The notes: generated from the sequence alone by a model not told the origin. Shown: positions 1 through 7,245, counted from the first letter of the stretch. The stretch: DNA of 23,000 bases from Minisyncoccota bacterium (GCA_938036275.1 CALHPI010000020.1:1-23000); one strand, 5' to 3'. A program made the numbers and translations.

Positions 1-312
1 AAACAAGCCAACCCTATTTTATTAGAACCAATTATGAAAACAGAAATTGTTATCCCTCCTGAATTTTTGGGCGATATTACCGGGGATCTTTCTTCCCGAC
101 GAGCAAAAATTGAAGAAGTTTTTGATCGTGGGATGACAAAAGTTATTCGTGCTTCTACACCCTTAGCTGAGATGTTTGGTTATGTGATTATTTTAAGATC
201 TTTAACTCAAGGCCGAGGTACCTGTATGATGGAATTTTCTCATTATGAACCAGTACCACCGCAAATTTCTCAACTTATCATTCAAACAAATAATTTAGCT
301 AAAACTAAATGA
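1..312 (+). CDS. fusA: Elongation factor G, C-terminal fragment (cut by window start)
   Basis: The first 103 codons in view are the 3' end of EF-G, the GTPase that drives ribosomal translocation and, with RRF, recycling. The frame is open from base 1, so the gene begins upstream. The visible part is the end of domain IV and domain V: an LLEPIMK stretch, then EF-G signatures GDITGDLSSRR, PLAEMFGY and LRSLTQGRG. It ends in TGA at 310-312, overlapping the next ATG by four bases, so the pilin gene downstream is probably translated by coupling. Identity follows from family recognition. Nothing in the visible part looks degenerate. Confidence 0.95.
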   Translation, partial: KQANPILLEPIMKTEIVIPPEFLGDITGDLSSRRAKIEEVFDRGMTKVIRASTPLAEMFGYVIILRSLTQGRGTCMMEFSHYEPVPPQISQLIIQTNNLAKTK

Positions 313-740
313 GAAGTAAAGGTCAATTTTTAGTTGAAATTGTTCTCGGTTTAGGACTTTTGGCTATTATTTTGGGGATTTTAGCTGCTTTCTTAGGCCT
401 TTTGCAACGTTCCCAAAGATATCAGACCTTTAATCAGGCAATAGCTATTTCGAGTTTTGAAAGATACCGTAATGCTTTAATTTCTTTAACTAAAACCAAT
501 TGGTCATTAATTAATTCTTTAGCTTCAAATACTGATTATTATCTTTATGCTTCAGGAAATGACTGGGTAATTGCTACCGGTACTGAAAAAATTACTAGTC
601 TTAATGAAATTTATTACTTTAGTTTTAAAATAGATAATTATACAACCACTACCATTAAATTTGTTACTACCACTGCCAAATATCTTGATTTAATTATTGA
701 AGATTATTTTCTTTTACCCAAGTTAAATGTTTCCTTTTAA
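309..740 (+). CDS. Type IV pilin-like protein (minor pilin or pseudopilin)
   Basis: A 143-residue protein with a class III prepilin leader: MRSKG, the cleavage Gly, then QFLVE with Glu at mature position 5, followed by about 20 hydrophobic residues (roughly 7-28) that form the membrane and pilus-core helix. The rest is a small polar domain rich in Tyr, Thr and Ser, with no family I recognise. It should be processed by a PilD-type peptidase and enter a type IV pilus or competence-type pseudopilus; neither peptidase nor assembly ATPase is in the window. The ATG overlaps the fusA stop (ATGA) and its 3' end overlaps the next pilin gene by 14 bases, so three pilin-like genes form one coupled block. 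Minor versus major pilin cannot be decided. Confidence 0.8.
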   Translation: MRSKGQFLVEIVLGLGLLAIILGILAAFLGLLQRSQRYQTFNQAIAISSFERYRNALISLTKTNWSLINSLASNTDYYLYASGNDWVIATGTEKITSLNEIYYFSFKIDNYTTTTIKFVTTTAKYLDLIIEDYFLLPKLNVSF

Positions 741-1617
741 AAATCAAGGTTTTACTTTAATTGAAATCCTTCTTTATTTTGGTTTGTTTGCTTTGATTAT
801 AGGCATTATTTATCCAATTTTTAGCGAAACCTTAAAAAATTATTTTACCTTAAGAGAACAAATCGATTTGCGAAGTGAGATGAGAAATATTTTTTTAAGA
901 ATTCAACGAGAAGTTTTTAAATCAAAATCAATCGATATCTTAACTGATTGGGAGATTATCTTTAATCAAAAAAATGAAAAAGTTGCTATTTTTTTAACCC
1001 AACCAATTTACTTAGATTTATCTTCTTTAAAAGTTATAGGTTATGCTAATAATTTAAGTGTCGGTAGTTTAAGTTTTAATGGCCCAACTTATTCTATTAG
1101 TTTTTCCGCTTCATCAACTTGTCAAATAAGTTCAGCAACATCAGTCCCTGCTCTTTATGCTTTTTCAGGTTATGCTTGGTCACCTAATATTGGTTGGATA
1201 AAATTTAGAAATACTGATGTTGGCGAACCAGTTTATGGAGTTTGTTTAGATAATAATAATCAGCTTCGTGGTTTTGCTTGGAATGATGTTGTTGGTTGGC
1301 TTTCTTTTAATTGCCAAGATGTTAATATTTGTGGAACTTCAAATTATCAAGTTATTGTTAGAAATAATTATCTTTATGGTTATGCTTGGAATGAAGTGAT
1401 TGGTTGGCTTATTTTTGATGGTCAAGCGGGTAAAGTTTATTTAGCTAAAATGAATCCCGAAGTTTATTATCTTGATTTAATTTCTGATCCTCGAGTTATT
1501 TTTCAAGATTTAAAATTTACGAAAACGGGTCGAAGTTTTAAAGTTAATTTAAAGATCAGAGGACCGTCAGGAACTTATGAAGAAGGAGAAACAGCAATTA
1601 TTTTGCCTTTTGAATAA
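727..1617 (+). CDS. Type IV minor pilin with three AW....GW repeats (PilW/PilJ-like)
   Basis: A 296-residue protein with prepilin leader MFPFKNQG, then FTLIE (Glu at mature position 5) and a hydrophobic helix to about residue 28. The size and N-terminus resemble large minor pilins of the PilW/GspJ kind. Residues about 130-235 look like an inserted module: three copies of a Gly-aromatic-Ala-Trp....Gly-Trp-hydrophobic-x-Phe motif at 147-160, 181-194 and 217-230, spaced 34 and 36 residues, with four Cys (132, 173, 196, 202) that could form disulfides outside the membrane. I recognise similar AWS.NIGWI.F repeats from surface proteins of Parcubacteria, without an assigned function. It overlaps both neighbouring pilin genes. 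An adhesion or pilus-tip role is inference. Confidence 0.8.
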   Translation: MFPFKNQGFTLIEILLYFGLFALIIGIIYPIFSETLKNYFTLREQIDLRSEMRNIFLRIQREVFKSKSIDILTDWEIIFNQKNEKVAIFLTQPIYLDLSSLKVIGYANNLSVGSLSFNGPTYSISFSASSTCQISSATSVPALYAFSGYAWSPNIGWIKFRNTDVGEPVYGVCLDNNNQLRGFAWNDVVGWLSFNCQDVNICGTSNYQVIVRNNYLYGYAWNEVIGWLIFDGQAGKVYLAKMNPEVYYLDLISDPRVIFQDLKFTKTGRSFKVNLKIRGPSGTYEEGETAIILPFE

Positions 1618-2002
1618 GCAAGGTCAAATAATTTTTATTATTGTCTCCTTGACCTTGATTTTATTTATTTTTTTAGTTATAATATTAGGGAATTTAACTT
1701 CAGATTCCTTACAATTTGACTATGTTTTTCGTAATTTTGTTTCTTTAAGATCATTAGCTATTAGTGGTTTACGTTATGCCCTTTATCAAATCAATCAAAA
1801 TCCAGATTTCACCACCAGTTCGGCTATAGTTTTAATGCCTCAGGGTTCTTTTAATTATAGTGTTTCAGATATTTCTTCAGGAATAAAAAAAATCAGAGTT
1901 GAAGCAGTTTTAACTAACAGTGGTTTGAGAAAAATTTTAAATGCCACTGCCACCATTGATTCTTCGGGCGAAATTCTTGATATAGAGATGAATGAGGAAT
2001 AA
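1577..2002 (+). CDS. Pilin-like protein lacking Glu5 (PilX/GspK-like)
   Basis: A 141-residue protein starting 41 bases inside the preceding pilin gene. An AGGA about five bases before ATG 1577 supports this start; a TTG near 1609 would give a shorter leader. The N-terminus has a candidate prepilin site, NKQG followed by QIIFI, then a strong hydrophobic helix (about 18-38). Mature position 5 is Ile rather than Glu. Loss of Glu5 is typical of GspK/PilX-type tip pilins. Position in the cluster (third, after a PilW-like gene) also fits a PilX-like role. The body has no motif I recognise. The TAA ends at 2002, directly abutting tRNA-Leu. Confidence 0.65.
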   Translation: MKKEKQQLFCLLNKQGQIIFIIVSLTLILFIFLVIILGNLTSDSLQFDYVFRNFVSLRSLAISGLRYALYQINQNPDFTTSSAIVLMPQGSFNYSVSDISSGIKKIRVEAVLTNSGLRKILNATATIDSSGEILDIEMNEE

Positions 2003-2090
2003 GTCGGAGTGGCGGAATTGGTAGACGCGCGAGGTTCAGGGCCTCGTAGCCAAAAAGGCTGTGGGAGTTCGAATCTCCCCTCCGACACCA
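2003..2090 (+). tRNA. tRNA-Leu (anticodon CAG)
   Basis: A class II tRNA. The acceptor GTCGGAG (2003-2009) pairs with CTCCGAC (2080-2086), the discriminator is A, and CCA is encoded at 2088-2090. The anticodon stem CGAGG/CCTCG encloses the loop TTCAGGG, giving CAG, which reads CUG Leu codons. There is a long variable arm (AGCC/GGCT) and a T arm with TTCGAAT. The tRNA starts on the base after the upstream pilin stop codon and ends one base before the RNase J ATG. It has no room for its own promoter, so it is probably cut out of a longer pilin-tRNA-rnj transcript. Confidence 0.95.
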
Positions 2091-2091
2091 A

Positions 2092-3843
2092 ATGGAAAAA
2101 AATTTAATTTTAGAAAAAACCAAACCAAAAATTCAAAAAAGAGAGCAATATTATCAAGGTCAGTTAAAAATTATTCCTCTTGGTGGCTTAGAAGAGGTTG
2201 GTAAAAATATGACTGTTTTAGAATTGAATGATAAAGAAATTATTATTATTGATGTTGGTTTAGAGTTTCCTGCTTTTGAAGAATTACCGGGTGTTGATTA
2301 TATTATTCCTAATGTTGATTATTTAGAAAAAAATAAAGAAAAAATCAAAGGCATTTTGGTTACTCATGGTCACTTTGATCACATTGGGGGTATTCCTTAC
2401 ATTATTGATCGCATCGGTAATCCACCTATTTATACAACTCCCCTAACTAAGGGTCTTATTTTGCAAAGACAAGCTGATTTTCCTAATCAACCTAAATTGC
2501 AAATTTATGAATTAAGAAAAGATAATTATAAAACCATCAAACTTGGCTCTTTTGTAATTGATTACTTTCATTTAAATCATAATATTCCTGACACAATTGG
2601 TTTTTTTATTCAAACTCCGGTCGGCAATATTTTGTATGCTGGTGAATTTAAAATCGATTTCTCGCCAGTTTTTGATAAGCCGGCTGATCTTTTCCGAATT
2701 GCTAAATTAGCAATGAGAGGCGTAAGAATTTTGATGTTTGATGCGACCAATGCACCTCAACCAGGTTTTGTTGAATCAGAAAAAGTTATTATGGAAAATT
2801 TGGAAAATATTTTTAGAAAAGCTCAAGGCCGAATTATTGCCGCTACCTTTTCAGCTCTTTTAGAAAGAGTTCAGCAATTAATTTGGCTATCAGCTCTTTA
2901 TGGTCGTAAAGTTGTTCTTGATGGTCGTTCAATGAAAATGGCTGTCGAGATTGCTCGGCGTTTAAAATATCTTCAAGTTCCTAAGGGAATTTTAATTCGA
3001 CCTGAAGATAGTTTTCGTTTACCACCTCATCAAGTGACAATTATCTGTACTGGTTCTCAAGCTGAAGAGGGTTCAGCATTGATGAGAATAGCTGGTGGGG
3101 AGCATCGTTACTTTAAAATTATTCCTGGGGATACAGTGATTTTTTCATCCTCAGTTATTCCGGGTAATGAAAGAATTATTCAAGAATTAAAAGATGATTT
3201 AGCTAAACAAGGAGCTTCGATTTATCATTACCAAATGATGGATATTCATGCTTCTGGGCATGGTTTTTCTGGCGATTTGAAACTTTTGATAAATATTACT
3301 AAACCCGAGTATGTTATTCCTTCACAAGGTTATTATTATATGTTAAAAGCTGCTGAAGAAATTGCTGTTAATGTAGGTATTCCTAAAGAAAAAGTTATTA
3401 TTGGTCAAAATGGAAGAGTTATTGAAGTTAATCCTGATAAAGTTTATTTGACTCATAAATATGTTCCCGCCAACCCTATTTATGTTGATGGTTTAGGAAT
3501 CGGAGATGTCCAAGAGGTTGTTTTACGCGATCGTCAAAATTTAGCTAAAGACGGAATGTTTGTTGTGGTAGCCACAATTGATTCTGCTACTGGGACTTTA
3601 AAAACAAGTCCGGATATTGTTTCCCGGGGTTTTGTTTATTTACGAGAGTCCAAGGAACTTTTACAAGAAGTGAGGAATTTAGTTAAAAAAATTGTTGAAA
3701 GAAATGTAAGATTTTTAGGTGATGAATCACCTCTTATTCAAGAAGAGCAAATCAAATATAATTTAAAGGAGGAGATTGCTGAATTTCTTTTTAAAAAGAC
3801 AAAAAGAAGACCAATTGTCTTACCAGTGGTTGTTAAAGTTTAA
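2092..3843 (+). CDS. rnj: RNase J-family beta-CASP ribonuclease with altered metal-site residues
   Basis: A 583-residue protein matching RNase J along its length. RNase J is a 5'-3' exo- and endoribonuclease acting in mRNA decay and RNA maturation. Visible features are the N-terminal IIPLGGLEEVGKNM, metallo-beta-lactamase motif HGHFDH (H92, H94, D96, H97), HNIPDT (H163), the beta-CASP region with ATFSALLERVQQ and TGSQAEEGSALMRIA, SSSVIPGNE, IHASGHG and a C-terminal domain ending in VVKV. Two expected metal ligands differ: the Asp of the usual GDFK motif is Glu185 (AGEFKID), and the His of the usual PVHG motif is Gln412 (PSQG). The frame is intact and other motifs are conserved, so this is not a pseudogene; activity may be altered. 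The ATG is one base after tRNA-Leu with no Shine-Dalgarno. Confidence 0.92.
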   Translation: MEKNLILEKTKPKIQKREQYYQGQLKIIPLGGLEEVGKNMTVLELNDKEIIIIDVGLEFPAFEELPGVDYIIPNVDYLEKNKEKIKGILVTHGHFDHIGGIPYIIDRIGNPPIYTTPLTKGLILQRQADFPNQPKLQIYELRKDNYKTIKLGSFVIDYFHLNHNIPDTIGFFIQTPVGNILYAGEFKIDFSPVFDKPADLFRIAKLAMRGVRILMFDATNAPQPGFVESEKVIMENLENIFRKAQGRIIAATFSALLERVQQLIWLSALYGRKVVLDGRSMKMAVEIARRLKYLQVPKGILIRPEDSFRLPPHQVTIICTGSQAEEGSALMRIAGGEHRYFKIIPGDTVIFSSSVIPGNERIIQELKDDLAKQGASIYHYQMMDIHASGHGFSGDLKLLINITKPEYVIPSQGYYYMLKAAEEIAVNVGIPKEKVIIGQNGRVIEVNPDKVYLTHKYVPANPIYVDGLGIGDVQEVVLRDRQNLAKDGMFVVVATIDSATGTLKTSPDIVSRGFVYLRESKELLQEVRNLVKKIVERNVRFLGDESPLIQEEQIKYNLKEEIAEFLFKKTKRRPIVLPVVVKV

Positions 3844-3846
3844 AAG

Positions 3847-4014
3847 ATGCTAAGAATAACTAAAATTATTCTTTGGCTTGTTGGGTTAGGTTTGTTGAGT
3901 TATTTTATTTTTCTACCAATTGAGATAAAGAGGGAAAAACCTAGAAAAATTAGCCCTCAAGAAACAATTTTACCTCCAGCCTCTCAAGAAATACAAACTT
4001 CAACTAAATATTAA
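3847..4014 (+). CDS. Small single-pass membrane protein, hypothetical (55 aa)
   Basis: A short ORF begins four bases after the RNase J stop: MLRITKIILWLVGLGLLSYF..., one hydrophobic segment (about residues 5-23), then a short Lys/Arg patch and a Pro/Ser/Gln-rich tail ending in STKY. Its spacing and direction suggest it is the last gene of the tRNA-Leu/RNase J transcript. The last 15 bases overlap the 3' end of the convergent GalT-like gene. I recognise no family. It could be a real small protein or a chance ORF; the clear transmembrane segment with flanking basic residues argues mildly for a real gene. Confidence 0.5.
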   Translation: MLRITKIILWLVGLGLLSYFIFLPIEIKREKPRKISPQETILPPASQEIQTSTKY

Positions 4015-4947
4015 ACTGGCTAATTGAGAGGGATTATAAGAGACAACTGGCAGGCCAAAGATTTCTAAAGTCCCAAAATCAGAGTTTCTTGTATTTACTT
4101 CACCGCGATCAACAAAAAAACCAAAGTTTTTAAAATAAGGTGCTTGATAAATATAGCAGATATTAAAGCTCTGCGTTCCATTTTGAATTAATTTTTCTAA
4201 AATTTGCCAAAAATCCTTTAAATCACCTTCAAAAAATATTGTTTTTTCTTTAAAAGGTGTTAAGCTTAGCCAAACTTTCAGATTTTTCAATCTTTTACCT
4301 AATCCTAACTCTTGGGCAAGTTGAAAATAATCAGTAAGATAATCACTTCGGAATTCGTTGCGGTAATTTTCGATGTTTTTCTGCCAATCTATAAGACGTT
4401 GGGGAACTTCTTTATAAGCTAAAACTTGAAAATGAGGATGTAAGATTGAAGCAGCAGCACGGTAATGATAGTTCCAAATTAAAATTTGAGTTAAGATAGC
4501 TTGATCAAGATTTTTTATTTTTTCAAACCATTGTTGAGTTAAATTTAAGGCTTCTTCAAAGTCTTTTTCAGTTAAATCAGTAAAATTATGTTTTTTAAAA
4601 ATTATTAAGCTATGATAATCAGCCATTTTGGAAAGATTAGCCGCTGTAAGAGCTGATTCATTTTCTAAACGACCAAGCTCATCAATGGGAGTTAAATTAT
4701 GAGCATTACAAAAAGGATCAGGTTCATTTTCAATTTTTGTTTCGGTTCTTGGTTGAGGTCTTTTTTTTCTTGAAAAATTAAAAATAGCTTCAAGGCCCAA
4801 GATTTTATCTTTGATGAAAAGAAGCTCTTGTTTTTGAAATTCGGGAAAATTTTCAAAATTTTCTAAATTTAAATTAATTTTTCTAATTTCAAAAATTCTT
4901 TGAAAAATTTCTTGATTAATATCTTTAATTTTCTCTAAAAAATCCAT
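4000..4947 (-). CDS. GalT-like nucleotidyltransferase of the HIT superfamily
   Basis: A 315-residue protein resembling galactose-1-phosphate uridylyltransferases. The key evidence is the WNYHYRAAASILHPHFQV region, where HPHFQ (170-174) matches the HPHxQ active-site motif whose second His is uridylylated in GalT. Upstream, DPFC (77-80) sits where GalT has a CPFC zinc motif, with only the second Cys kept; TPIDELGRLEN and SLIIFKKH follow in the order seen in GalT. The N-terminal 70 residues are charged and probably helical. It is the last gene of the minus-strand group rpmE-prfA-pth, two bases after pth. The substrate is unknown: it may act on another sugar phosphate or nucleotide. There is no Leloir neighbour (galK, galE) here. 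Confidence 0.7.
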   Translation of the reverse strand: MDFLEKIKDINQEIFQRIFEIRKINLNLENFENFPEFQKQELLFIKDKILGLEAIFNFSRKKRPQPRTETKIENEPDPFCNAHNLTPIDELGRLENESALTAANLSKMADYHSLIIFKKHNFTDLTEKDFEEALNLTQQWFEKIKNLDQAILTQILIWNYHYRAAASILHPHFQVLAYKEVPQRLIDWQKNIENYRNEFRSDYLTDYFQLAQELGLGKRLKNLKVWLSLTPFKEKTIFFEGDLKDFWQILEKLIQNGTQSFNICYIYQAPYFKNFGFFVDRGEVNTRNSDFGTLEIFGLPVVSYNPSQLASLIFS

Positions 4948-4949
4948 TT

Positions 4950-5507
4950 TTATTTTAAAAAATATTCTTTTTCTAAATTTAATTCATTCGGTAATTTACC
5001 TTCAGCCAATTTCTCAAAAATAATTTTAAACTTCTTTTTAATTTTTTCAACAATTTGTCTTTCGGCCCGAGACCATTTTTTTAAAACAATTTCTTCAGCT
5101 TTTCTTCTTTTTTTCTTTTTTTTGATGCCAATGCGAAAACGCCAAAAATTTTTTGTTTTTAAATTTTTAATAATTGATTCAATACCTTTATGTCCAGCTG
5201 AACCCGCACCGAAACTTGTTTTGAAAATTGGAAAATTTAAATCAGCATCATCATGAATAACTAAAATATTTTCTGGTGTCAGTTTAAATTTTTCTAAGAG
5301 TTCTTTTAAACCTTGGCCAGCTAAATTGATATAACCTAAATTAGTTGCTAAAATGAGCGGAGCGTTTTTTTCATAAAGCGAATGTTTTAAAGTTATTGGT
5401 TTTTGAAAATAAAATTTAATAATTTCTTTACCTAAATTGTGAACTGAATTTTCAAAATTTTTATCCTCATTACCAATCCCGTAAATTAACTTAATTTTAT
5501 TTTTCAT
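4950..5507 (-). CDS. pth: Peptidyl-tRNA hydrolase
   Basis: Pth hydrolyses peptidyl-tRNA released from stalled ribosomes. From ATG 5507 it has 185 residues with the family motifs in order: YGIGN (9-13), SVHNLG with the catalytic His at 23, YINLAGQG (Asn61), VIHDDADL (84-90), [15 protein letters not shown] (98-112, His106) and FWRFRIGI (121-128). The C-terminal half is unusually Lys-rich. An in-frame ATG at 5534 would add nine residues lying inside prfA and before the conserved first strand, so I prefer 5507. The gene overlaps the prfA 3' end by 11 bases, so both release-type activities are coupled. Confidence 0.93.
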   Translation of the reverse strand: MKNKIKLIYGIGNEDKNFENSVHNLGKEIIKFYFQKPITLKHSLYEKNAPLILATNLGYINLAGQGLKELLEKFKLTPENILVIHDDADLNFPIFKTSFGAGSAGHKGIESIIKNLKTKNFWRFRIGIKKKKKRRKAEEIVLKKWSRAERQIVEKIKKKFKIIFEKLAEGKLPNELNLEKEYFLK

Positions 5508-6237
5508 TATTATTTTCTTTCTGGAAACTGGCAATAATTTTATCTAATTTACCTTCCATAATTTCATCAAGGTTATACCAGGATTTGTTAAGGCGATGAT
5601 CAGTAACTCGATTTTGAGGAAAATTGTAGGTTCTTATTTTTTCAGCTCTTTCTTGACTGCCAATCTGTTTTTTTCTTTCCTCAGTGACAGTTCCGGCAAT
5701 TTTTTGCTTTTCAAATTCCCACAATTTATTTTTAAGAATTTCTAAAGCAATTTCTCGATTTCTTTGTTGTGATCTTTCGGTTTGGCAACTAACAACAATA
5801 CCAGTTGGCTTATGTAAAATTCTGACTGCCGTTTCAACTTTATTAACATTCTGACCACCAGGTCCACCGGCACGGAAAAATTCAACTTCGATATCCGAAT
5901 CTTTGATTTCTAAGGGCACTAAAGATATTTTGGGAATAATAGCGACCGAAGCTGTTGAAGTATGAATTCGGCCGCTTTTTTCAGTAATCGGAATTCTTTG
6001 GACACGATGAACACCAGCTTCGTTTTTTAAAAGATCATAAACATTCGGACCACTAATCTCAGCAATCAAAGTTTTGATGCCTCCGAGATCGCTTTGAGTA
6101 ATATCAAGAATCTTAAATCGCCAATTATTCTTTTCAAAATATTTTGCATACATATTCCACAAATCACGAGCAAAAAGAGCAGCTTCTTCGCCGCCAACTC
6201 CTGCTCTAATTTCAAAATAAATTTCTTGTTTTTCCAT
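5497..6237 (-). CDS. prfA: Peptide chain release factor 1, short form without domain 1
   Basis: RF1 reads UAA and UAG and triggers peptidyl-tRNA hydrolysis. This 246-residue version carries the PCRF region ([19 protein letters not shown] from residue 8), a tripeptide codon-recognition motif of the P-x-T type (Pro83-Ile-Thr85), [10 protein letters not shown], and the GGQ loop ([12 protein letters not shown] at 127-129). Typical RF1 is about 350-360 residues; here roughly the first 100, the helical domain 1, are missing. The 35 bases before the ATG lead straight to rpmE and hold no continuation in another frame, so this looks like a natural short form. Full RF1 is the better call than RF2 because of the PxT motif. 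rpmE-prfA adjacency is a common bacterial arrangement. Confidence 0.92.
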   Translation of the reverse strand: MEKQEIYFEIRAGVGGEEAALFARDLWNMYAKYFEKNNWRFKILDITQSDLGGIKTLIAEISGPNVYDLLKNEAGVHRVQRIPITEKSGRIHTSTASVAIIPKISLVPLEIKDSDIEVEFFRAGGPGGQNVNKVETAVRILHKPTGIVVSCQTERSQQRNREIALEILKNKLWEFEKQKIAGTVTEERKKQIGSQERAEKIRTYNFPQNRVTDHRLNKSWYNLDEIMEGKLDKIIASFQKENNNEK

Positions 6238-6254
6238 CTTTGAAAAAATAATTT

Positions 6255-6275
6255 TTTTATGATATAATAAGTTTA
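6255..6275. repeat. Inverted copy of the promoter-like element flanking rpmE (left arm; right arm 6484-6504)
   Basis: TTTTATGATATAATAA at the left of rpmE is repeated in inverted orientation at the right side, and four more bases match after one mismatch. The left arm forms a TGATATAAT element on the plus strand at 6260-6268, which would start a transcript antisense to rpmE and running towards rpsB. Function is inference. Confidence 0.5.
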
Positions 6276-6482
6276 CTTTTTGGTAGTCTTTCTTTGTCTT
6301 TTGAGGAATTTTTCAACTTGTCCCATAACAACTTTAGTTTCTTCTTTGCCGGTAAAAATTGGTGAACAATTCCGACAAACTTCAACAAGAATTTCTTTTT
6401 TTGTTGCTGGAATTTCATACTCAGCTCCACAAGCACATCTTACCTTAGCTAAAAATAATTGGGGATGAATTTTCTTTTTCAT
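6273..6482 (-). CDS. rpmE: Ribosomal protein L31 (bL31), zinc form
   Basis: A 69-residue bL31 starting MKKKIHPQ. Cys16, Cys18, Cys36 and Cys39 (CACG and CRNC) are the zinc ligands of the C+ form. KKEILVEVC and SPIFTGKEE match the family, as does the basic tail [12 protein letters not shown]. It heads the minus-strand group rpmE-prfA-pth-galT-like. A TGATATAAT element on the minus strand at 6500-6492 puts the predicted transcript start two to three bases before the ATG, so the mRNA is probably near-leaderless. Confidence 0.95.
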   Translation of the reverse strand: MKKKIHPQLFLAKVRCACGAEYEIPATKKEILVEVCRNCSPIFTGKEETKVVMGQVEKFLKRQRKTTKK

Positions 6483-6491
6483 GATAAAATT

Positions 6492-6500
6492 ATTATATCA
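6492..6500 (-). promoter_or_regulatory. Extended -10 promoter for rpmE operon
   Basis: TGATATAAT on the minus strand, nine bases before the rpmE ATG. I see no convincing -35. The same TTTTATGATATAAT string precedes the rpmJ operon at 10096-10109 and occurs on the plus strand at 6255-6268. Confidence 0.55.
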
Positions 6501-6525
6501 TAAAATTTAATCTTGAAGATTAAAA

Positions 6526-7245
6526 ATGGAAGTTAGTCAACAAATTCAACATCAACAATTAACTGAAGAAAGTTTATTGGAAGAGATGATGAAAGCTGGT
6601 GTTCATTATGGTCGCGCCAAGCGTTACACTTTTCCTTTAATGAGACCATTTTTGTTAAAGACAAACAAAAATATTGAACTTTTTAATCTTAAGATTACTT
6701 TACAAAAACTAAATGAGATGGCTGATTTGTTGAAAAAAGCTTTAGCGGAAAATAAAACAATTTTATTTGTTGGCGTTACTCCAGCAGCTCAGAATAAAAT
6801 TCAAGAAATTGCTGAAACCTTTAATCAACCTTATTTAAATTCCAAATGGGTTGCCGGTTTTTTAACAAATTTCCAGACTATTCAAGCTCGGCTTTTATAT
6901 TTCAAAGATTTGCTTCAAAAAGAAGCCAGTGGTGAATTAAAGGAATATCCACCCCAAGAAAGAAACAAAATTGAGAGAGAACTTCAAAAATTAAAAAATA
7001 TTTATAATGGTGTTTTGAATTTAGAAAAATTACCCGATTTTCTTTTTATTGTTAATTTAGCTTTTCCTCAACATCAAACTGCTAAAAGAGAAGCTTTAAG
7101 AATGAAAATTCCAATTCTTTCTCTTTCTAGTTCTGATAATGATATTGCCAATGTTTTTCTCTTTGTTCCCGCTAATGATAAAGCCCCGCGAAGTATTAGT
7201 TGGCTTATTGATTATTTAATTAATAAAATAAAAACCAATGGATAA
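6526..7245 (+). CDS. rpsB: Ribosomal protein S2 (uS2)
   Basis: A 239-residue uS2 of the small subunit. Motifs: MMKAGVHYGRAKRY (about 21-34), NIELFNLKITLQKL, NSKWVAGFLTNFQTI (about 105-119), LPDFLFIVN and a C-terminal FVPANDKAPRSISWL. The usual D-T-N-x-D-P segment is replaced by SSSDNDIANV. A charged insertion-like stretch at about 130-160 forms the coiled-coil helices. The ATG follows a TTAAAA context. It overlaps tsf by eight bases, the standard rpsB-tsf pair. Confidence 0.95.
   Translation: MEVSQQIQHQQLTEESLLEEMMKAGVHYGRAKRYTFPLMRPFLLKTNKNIELFNLKITLQKLNEMADLLKKALAENKTILFVGVTPAAQNKIQEIAETFNQPYLNSKWVAGFLTNFQTIQARLLYFKDLLQKEASGELKEYPPQERNKIERELQKLKNIYNGVLNLEKLPDFLFIVNLAFPQHQTAKREALRMKIPILSLSSSDNDIANVFLFVPANDKAPRSISWLIDYLINKIKTNG

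Noticed and set aside
1165..1416. The pilin repeats as tandem DNA repeats or CRISPR
   Set aside because: The DNA copies diverge and the similarity is at protein level; no regular spacers or identical repeats.
1855..2123. Minus-strand ORFs across tRNA-Leu (with GDSNSHS-like sequence)
   Set aside because: They are translations of the reverse strand of a tRNA and pilin gene, a well-known annotation artefact.
5508..5534. Longer pth start at 5534
   Set aside because: It adds nine residues inside prfA before the conserved first strand; ATG 5507 fits the family.
5497..6272. prfA as a frameshifted gene with a lost 5' part
   Set aside because: Only 35 bases separate it from rpmE, too few for domain 1, and no fragment in other frames resembles it.
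6280..6468. Plus-strand ORF antisense to rpmE, just after the left TGATATAAT
   Set aside because: It starts with TTG, lies entirely opposite a conserved gene and has no recognisable protein features.
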